Source: an uncultured Bacteroidales bacterium
Lineage (GTDB): Bacteria; Bacteroidota; Bacteroidia; Bacteroidales; Paludibacteraceae
Direction of reading: 5' to 3'
DNA length: 36,313 nt
Assembly (NCBI GenBank): GCA_945827635.1
Contig: CALZOG010000013.1
Span: 1 to 36,313 of the forward strand
Each line of letters begins with the position of its first letter. Position 1 is the stretch's first letter. Both the position numbers and the translations under genes were made by a program. Of this stretch, positions 31,565 to 36,313 are shown one piece after another. The notes below the pieces were generated by a model. It made no database searches. It saw only the letters and a program-made list of their open reading frames with translations, and had not been told where the DNA came from.

Positions 31565-31600
31565 AGTATTGGCGGAGGTCGTTCTCTGCCAATATTTTAT
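31565..31600 (+). terminator. Hairpin between the small plus-strand frame and drmB
   Basis: AGTATTGGCGGAG (31565-31577) pairs with CTCTGCCAATATT (31584-31596) with two G-U pairs and a 6-nt loop, followed by TTAT. It fits a terminator for the plus-strand frame. Because it lies about 65 bp past the drmB stop, it may also stop minus-strand transcripts, though the minus side lacks a T-run. Confidence 0.55.
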
Positions 31601-31661
31601 ACGATCATTATACCCATTCAAAACGAACATATTATGCTATTTGCTATGAATCTGCACAATT

Positions 31662-33830
31662 TCATTGCTGCAATATATCTTTGAAAAATCCAAAGTTCTC
31701 GTCTACTAATGCACGGCGATCGAGACCAACGTTGCGTTCTTCGCAGGATGTTTCAGATACCATAGCACAAGAGAAACAAGCGGCATAGTTCATTTGAGCG
31801 TCATTTTCCCAGCATATTGGATCACTTGCACAATTGAGTGCACGTTGCATAGCTTTATGAATGATACCTTCAATTAACGATGGTTGTCCTTGCCAAACTA
31901 ATCCGCCCATACTTCCTTCTGCTCCATCTGCCGTATAGATTAGTACTCCACACATACGATCCGAGAAATACAACCGTTCCGATAAACTTGCAGTCGGATA
32001 ACCGCAGGAGAATTCCAATTCTTTCATGATGGCATGACTGAATGTGTGTAACAAGAAGAATTTAGGAACACCACCCTTGAGCATCTTTCTGTAAATATTT
32101 TCGTAAGTTTCATCGTGGTGCACTATTGAAGCGTAATGGTTTTTAAGTTCTTCCTTATGCAAAGATTCCCATTCTGCAAGTGCTTCCTCGCTTATACTAA
32201 AGAATAATCCTTCTCCGAAACTTTGATTAGCTGGCATGACTAACACATCTTCCGGTGCTTCTTTGAATATCTTCATTCGGTTTTGATATTCGATTGTTCC
32301 ATCATCGTTTATTTGCGGTTGCGGCATTGATACACGAGAGAAGTTAATTTGGGTACTACTCATACCAAGTGTATGCACTTGTTGAATTTTCGTGAAATAC
32401 TTTTGTAACGATACAGGTAATACAATATCTTCGAATCGAAGTTTATCGCTATCATTCATAGATACCGAATTGTTTTGGAAAACTTCATATTCGTCAAAGC
32501 GATACTTCTCACGCACATCAGATGTGTGATCGTCTTGACCAATCCCCCAAAAGACATTAACGATCTTGGTCATATCATCTTCATCTACAGCATAATCACT
32601 ATCATCAGCTTTGCTGATTAATTCATCTACTCCAATGGCATCTATATAATCCTTTCTAGTAGCACCAGGATGTTTCTGCTCGTATTTACAGAACCATTTA
32701 TCTACCATTAAGTTGAGAACCTTTTGTTGCTTATCATCCAAATAGCTATCCCCTTTTCCATAGCAATCAGGGATGAAGAGAGAGCTAAAGTTTTCTGCAT
32801 AATAAACACTATTACTTGTAACCATTGCCCATCTCATAGTAGATGATTCAACATTAAGTGGTTTTTTTCGACATGGAATGAAATCTTTTTTTCCAACACC
32901 TTCCCATGGTTTATCTCCACGACATAGTGGTTGCAAGTTCATGATACCTTCAAGGCTGACAGACTTACCACAGCAGTTGCACTTTAATGTACCGAAGCTT
33001 TCCGCATGGTTACGGTTTTCCAGCCATTGCAGTTCATGTTCTCCCGTTCGACTTCCAGTACAAGGACGACCTTGGTATGCGAACAAGTCAAACCCTTCTT
33101 CTGTTACATTTTGACCATCTAGTTTTGCAGAAAAATACTGACGCCATGGGATATCTGAAATATGACCATTTGGACAGATAAGCACCATCGATACTTGTTC
33201 TAATAGTCCATGCACCATGTTCTTCCCATCAGGCAGATGATCGTCATATTGTTTTCGATTCGTTTTAATATCCGGATCCCTCGGAGGAGCAAAATATTTT
33301 GTATCCCCTCCGTTACATCCTTTTTCCTTCCATATACGAATCCAGTCTTCTATGGGACGAAGAAAACTTGTTTTACGAGAATAAAACCACCGAGGAAACA
33401 CAATAGCAGGAATAGTAAAGGTTGATTCACTTAATCCTTCAACAGTCGGATGCTCTTCCTTGTATCTAATATATGCAGGATGTTCTTTTACCTCGCAAAT
33501 ATTATTTTGATTGAGTGATATATGTGGAATCGTAACAAGGCAACGCAAATGAGTCATTCCTTCCGTGTCTTTTAAGAATCCCACAAATCGGTTATCTTCT
33601 ATAATCTCCACGCCCGTTTCGGATGCAATCTTTTTATAATCCGGTACATCCGATGGATTATTTTTGAGATATTGAGATACTGCTGAAACGAAGACCCAAT
33701 CCGATGATGTTTTGGGCATAATGAAACCACCCCATTTGGTAGCAACTATAGCACCTACACCAGCATTTGAGGAGAGTACTTTATACTTCCCTATTCCTTG
33801 ATTGTACTGTTTAGATGTCTTAATTTCCAT
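31662..33830 (-). CDS. drmB: DISARM protein DrmB (DUF1998)
   Basis: A 722-residue DUF1998 protein, a core component of DISARM, where it forms a complex with the helicase DrmA that acts on incoming phage DNA. The central region has a zinc-ribbon-like Cys pair (CNCCG, about 284-288, with a later Cys). The C-terminal DUF1998 part shows FFLLHTFSHAIMKELEFSCG, a GVLIYTADGAEGSMGGL block, and the closing Cys-rich signature (CASDPIC, AACFSCAMVSETSCEERN, LDRRALV) that I know from DrmB proteins. It begins 2 bp after drmA, so the two are cotranscribed. The typical next gene, the phospholipase D-like nuclease drmC, is absent. The gene looks more AT-rich than the PUL, suggesting transfer. Confidence 0.85.
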   Translation of the reverse strand: MEIKTSKQYNQGIGKYKVLSSNAGVGAIVATKWGGFIMPKTSSDWVFVSAVSQYLKNNPSDVPDYKKIASETGVEIIEDNRFVGFLKDTEGMTHLRCLVTIPHISLNQNNICEVKEHPAYIRYKEEHPTVEGLSESTFTIPAIVFPRWFYSRKTSFLRPIEDWIRIWKEKGCNGGDTKYFAPPRDPDIKTNRKQYDDHLPDGKNMVHGLLEQVSMVLICPNGHISDIPWRQYFSAKLDGQNVTEEGFDLFAYQGRPCTGSRTGEHELQWLENRNHAESFGTLKCNCCGKSVSLEGIMNLQPLCRGDKPWEGVGKKDFIPCRKKPLNVESSTMRWAMVTSNSVYYAENFSSLFIPDCYGKGDSYLDDKQQKVLNLMVDKWFCKYEQKHPGATRKDYIDAIGVDELISKADDSDYAVDEDDMTKIVNVFWGIGQDDHTSDVREKYRFDEYEVFQNNSVSMNDSDKLRFEDIVLPVSLQKYFTKIQQVHTLGMSSTQINFSRVSMPQPQINDDGTIEYQNRMKIFKEAPEDVLVMPANQSFGEGLFFSISEEALAEWESLHKEELKNHYASIVHHDETYENIYRKMLKGGVPKFFLLHTFSHAIMKELEFSCGYPTASLSERLYFSDRMCGVLIYTADGAEGSMGGLVWQGQPSLIEGIIHKAMQRALNCASDPICWENDAQMNYAACFSCAMVSETSCEERNVGLDRRALVDENFGFFKDILQQ

Positions 33831-33832
33831 GG

Positions 33833-36313
33833 TTATTCTACGTTTATATGAAGCACGGCTTCCGGTTCAACAATTCGAAGAGATTGAGGTACAGTCCAAA
33901 AACTATCATTCTTAGTCTCGTCGTAGTCAGATGGCGTTGTAAACAATGCAGGTTCTAAAGTACGATTATTTTTGCTATATACCAAATTATCATAGGCATT
34001 GGCTAGTTCATTCCATTGTGTAACGGCTTCATCAACAAAATGAATGATATATTCTTTTAGATCTTCCGTTAATAGTCCTTGCTCCAATGTACTATCCAAA
34101 ATAGATGTTCGAGCGAATCTTTTATCGAAATACTGACTTACTTTATTCACAATCTGAGCTTTTAGATCTCGTTCTTTGATAGATGCTGCTCCATTCCTAT
34201 CTGCCAGCTCCCTAAATGAATGTCGAATTATTGTGGCAAGGTATAGAGGCAAATATTTCTCAATGGACTTCTGTGAGAATGGAGTTATAGAAATCGGTTC
34301 TACGTAGAAATACAACTTTTCATGGAACTCACGGAATTTCTCAAAGTGTGAAACATCGCGCGACCGATACGGATTATGCAAAGTAAGAACGAGACCTATT
34401 TTATTTCTGGCGACACGTGAACTTGCCTGAATGTATTCAGCGATGTTTCTGGGCATCGCGTTCATAATGATTGTATTGAAGCGCCCCACATCCAAACCTA
34501 CAGATATCATGTTGGTTGCAAGAATATAGTCAGGCGGAGTTGTTCCGCGTACCAATTGCTCTTGACCATTAACAACAGCGGAGTGTGGCAGACGATTCTT
34601 GATGCTCCAGTCTCTGCTTACTTCTGCGAATTTCTCATTCACCTCCGAACCTGACAAACGACCAGATAGCTCTGATTCTTTGAGATCAGCCATCGCATAG
34701 AAACATTCCAATAGTTTGCCATAGCGCATGACACGTTTGAATAAACGACGTGTATATTTTGTGTATTCAGTATAGAATAGAGCATCAGTCTTACCTACTT
34801 CTTTCAGACTATTGAAATAAGATATAATAGAATAGTAGTTATTTGCTACCATCTCAAAATCGTTCTCATTGAGGTGTTCTGCTTCAAAGATTGCTCGATG
34901 AATGAACAAAATAGCGGCTAAACGCATTTGTGTTGTCATTTGCGTTCTACCAGTAGGCATAATCCCCATATACTTACGTTTCGAGACGTAGTTGACCTCA
35001 TCGCCTTCTTTCTTGCGTTTATAGAAAGCAAAGAACGAATCATCATAGTCCACGCCATTATGAGGGAAAATGTTTACGCCACGGTCATATAATGCGCGTA
35101 TTTGCAATTCTGTATTACGCGTTGTTGCCGTTGAAGATATTATCTTTGGACGCGTACCATCTTTACGTGTACATAATTGGTCTACCGCACATTCAAAGAG
35201 ACTAACCGCCGAACCTAACGGACCTAACAACAGATGCAACTCATCTTGAATAATTAAATCCGGAGGTAAACATTTGAGTTCTCCTTTTCCAAATATACGT
35301 CTGGAATCTTTATTTGTTTCGCGAGGATTTGTGGAAACCTTATGGGCGAGAGCCGCAAATTTATCCACAGTGCCAAATAATAGCGTTGGAGGTTCCTTGT
35401 ATATTTGTTCATCACATAGACGCACAGGAATCTCGTCTACAAAAGTGCAAGTATCATTTTCGTTCGAGCACTGGAAAACTTTCTTTCTGGGTGAATAAAC
35501 CAAACGAGAGCCACACCACGGACAACGATCCATAGGTATCTTTGATTTATTCTGACCATCTTCGCGCCTATTCCAAGCAATCGCTTCGTCATCAAGGTCT
35601 TTTTCTGAATTTGGCAAAGAATTAGAACCAACATATAATCCTATTGATATCGGAGTATCCCCTAATTTATATTGCGGCCATCTGCGTATCTGCTCCAATG
35701 CTAAGATAAGTCGCATTGCACGTTGGAATTGTTGAGTAGTCAGAAGACGCAATGTATAACGCATTATAGCAGCGACTCCTGCGCCCTTCTCTCCAAATTT
35801 TCTTCTACGATAAATGATAGATAAAGCAATAATACCTAAGTATGCTTCAGTCTTACCACCACCTGTTGGGAACCAAACTAAGTCAACTAATTCATTCCGA
35901 TTTTTCCATCCCTCGTCTTTAGGATTTTGAATAATACCATCTAAGTTCAGTAGTATAAAGGCCAACTGGAATGGACGCCATGATGCATGTTGTCCTTTAG
36001 CAAAGATTTCATCATTGGCGTTAGAATAAAACTTTGGATTAATAACCGGATCTTCCTCTCGTATTTGCTTTTGATTATTCGGGACATTATGCCATAGTTG
36101 CATAAACATCGCAGAGTTCATTAAGCGGAAGCAATATAGATTCTCCGGCGTAGATTCCAAAATATTCTCAATATTACTAAACATGCGCTTCATATCAGCT
36201 TCGCACTTGCTTAAGTTTTCGAGAGCAAATGGTTTGTCTTTTGAATCAGTAATCTTGCTTGCAGCAGCTGCAATCCAATCTCTATAGTACAGTACAAACT
36301 TTTTTAGTTCATT
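33833..36313 (-). CDS. drmA: DISARM helicase DrmA, C-terminal part (runs off the window edge)
   Basis: The coding frame stays open to the window edge, 40 codons beyond the apparent ATG at 36193, and reads a plausible continuation (KKFVLYYRDWIAAAASKI, ALENLSKCEADMKRM), so the true start lies outside. Visible superfamily 2 helicase motifs are Walker A WFPTGGGKTEAYLG (about 35850-35885), a DEAH-type box IQDELHLLLGPLG (about 35215-35255) and motif VI QASSRVARNKIGLVLTLHNP (about 34385-34430). A zinc ribbon CPWCG...CSNENDTC is inserted at about 35440-35530. The combination PTGGGKTEAYLG, QDELHL and RVARN with the partner drmB identifies DrmA, the ATP-driven subunit of DISARM. The missing upstream part probably holds another 300 or more residues. 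Confidence 0.85.
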   Translation of the reverse strand, partial: NELKKFVLYYRDWIAAAASKITDSKDKPFALENLSKCEADMKRMFSNIENILESTPENLYCFRLMNSAMFMQLWHNVPNNQKQIREEDPVINPKFYSNANDEIFAKGQHASWRPFQLAFILLNLDGIIQNPKDEGWKNRNELVDLVWFPTGGGKTEAYLGIIALSIIYRRRKFGEKGAGVAAIMRYTLRLLTTQQFQRAMRLILALEQIRRWPQYKLGDTPISIGLYVGSNSLPNSEKDLDDEAIAWNRREDGQNKSKIPMDRCPWCGSRLVYSPRKKVFQCSNENDTCTFVDEIPVRLCDEQIYKEPPTLLFGTVDKFAALAHKVSTNPRETNKDSRRIFGKGELKCLPPDLIIQDELHLLLGPLGSAVSLFECAVDQLCTRKDGTRPKIISSTATTRNTELQIRALYDRGVNIFPHNGVDYDDSFFAFYKRKKEGDEVNYVSKRKYMGIMPTGRTQMTTQMRLAAILFIHRAIFEAEHLNENDFEMVANNYYSIISYFNSLKEVGKTDALFYTEYTKYTRRLFKRVMRYGKLLECFYAMADLKESELSGRLSGSEVNEKFAEVSRDWSIKNRLPHSAVVNGQEQLVRGTTPPDYILATNMISVGLDVGRFNTIIMNAMPRNIAEYIQASSRVARNKIGLVLTLHNPYRSRDVSHFEKFREFHEKLYFYVEPISITPFSQKSIEKYLPLYLATIIRHSFRELADRNGAASIKERDLKAQIVNKVSQYFDKRFARTSILDSTLEQGLLTEDLKEYIIHFVDEAVTQWNELANAYDNLVYSKNNRTLEPALFTTPSDYDETKNDSFWTVPQSLRIVEPEAVLHINVE

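Noticed and set aside
31662..36313. A complete DISARM system
   Set aside because: Only drmB and part of drmA are visible; drmC and the methyltransferase are not in the window, so completeness cannot be claimed.

Overview
The window comes from a member of the Bacteroidales (phylum Bacteroidota). The evidence is a SusC/SusD pair, lipoprotein signals with a C-terminal Cys lipobox, and promoters of the Bacteroidota type (TTTG, about 20 bp, TAnnTTTG) seen repeatedly ahead of genes. I cannot name the genus.

Layout. 1-75 is a tRNA-Asn (minus). 181-1928 holds a PfkB-family kinase and an acylglycerophosphate acyltransferase (plsC). 1948-19789 is a fructan polysaccharide utilization locus (PUL) built as two converging halves. 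The left half (plus strand) runs regulator, operator/promoter, GH32 fructosidase, MFS sugar permease, fructokinase, terminator. The right half (minus strand) runs regulator, operator/promoter, SusC, SusD, DUF4960-type surface glycan-binding protein, a divergent GH32, then two related secreted beta-sandwich-like proteins, terminator. The gene content parallels the levan/inulin locus of Bacteroides thetaiotaomicron (BT1754-BT1765). The sensor differs: instead of a hybrid two-component system there are two paralogous membrane regulators with a periplasmic binding domain, one transmembrane segment and a cytoplasmic AraC domain, and no kinase or receiver. About 103 bp ahead of the first GH32 and of susC align without gaps, which suggests one shared operator and an inverted duplication of a regulator-plus-operator module. 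The two halves meet in a 1.2-kb patch (7.2-8.45 kb) of repeats, hairpins and gene remnants.

19.8-20.65 kb is intergenic, with an IS982-type transposase remnant and several promoters. Malate dehydrogenase (mdh) follows, with a terminator, then a C-terminal fragment of rhamnulose-1-phosphate aldolase (rhaD).

22.19-31.06 kb (minus) is a tight four-gene DNA-processing operon: sbcD, sbcC, an AddB-like PD-(D/E)XK nuclease lacking a helicase part, and a RecB/AddA-like UvrD-family helicase-nuclease. 31.66-36.31 kb (minus) holds drmB (DUF1998) and the C-terminal part of drmA (helicase), the two hallmark genes of the DISARM anti-phage system; drmA runs off the window edge. No drmC lies between drmB and the sbc operon. 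Whether the drm pair and the sbc/add-like operon form one defence island is an open and interesting question.

Functional picture of the PUL: surface glycan-binding proteins and SusCD capture and import fructan, the GH32 enzymes cut it to fructose, the MFS protein carries fructose across the inner membrane, and fructokinase phosphorylates it. The two regulators probably sense a periplasmic sugar and switch on both operons through the shared operator.
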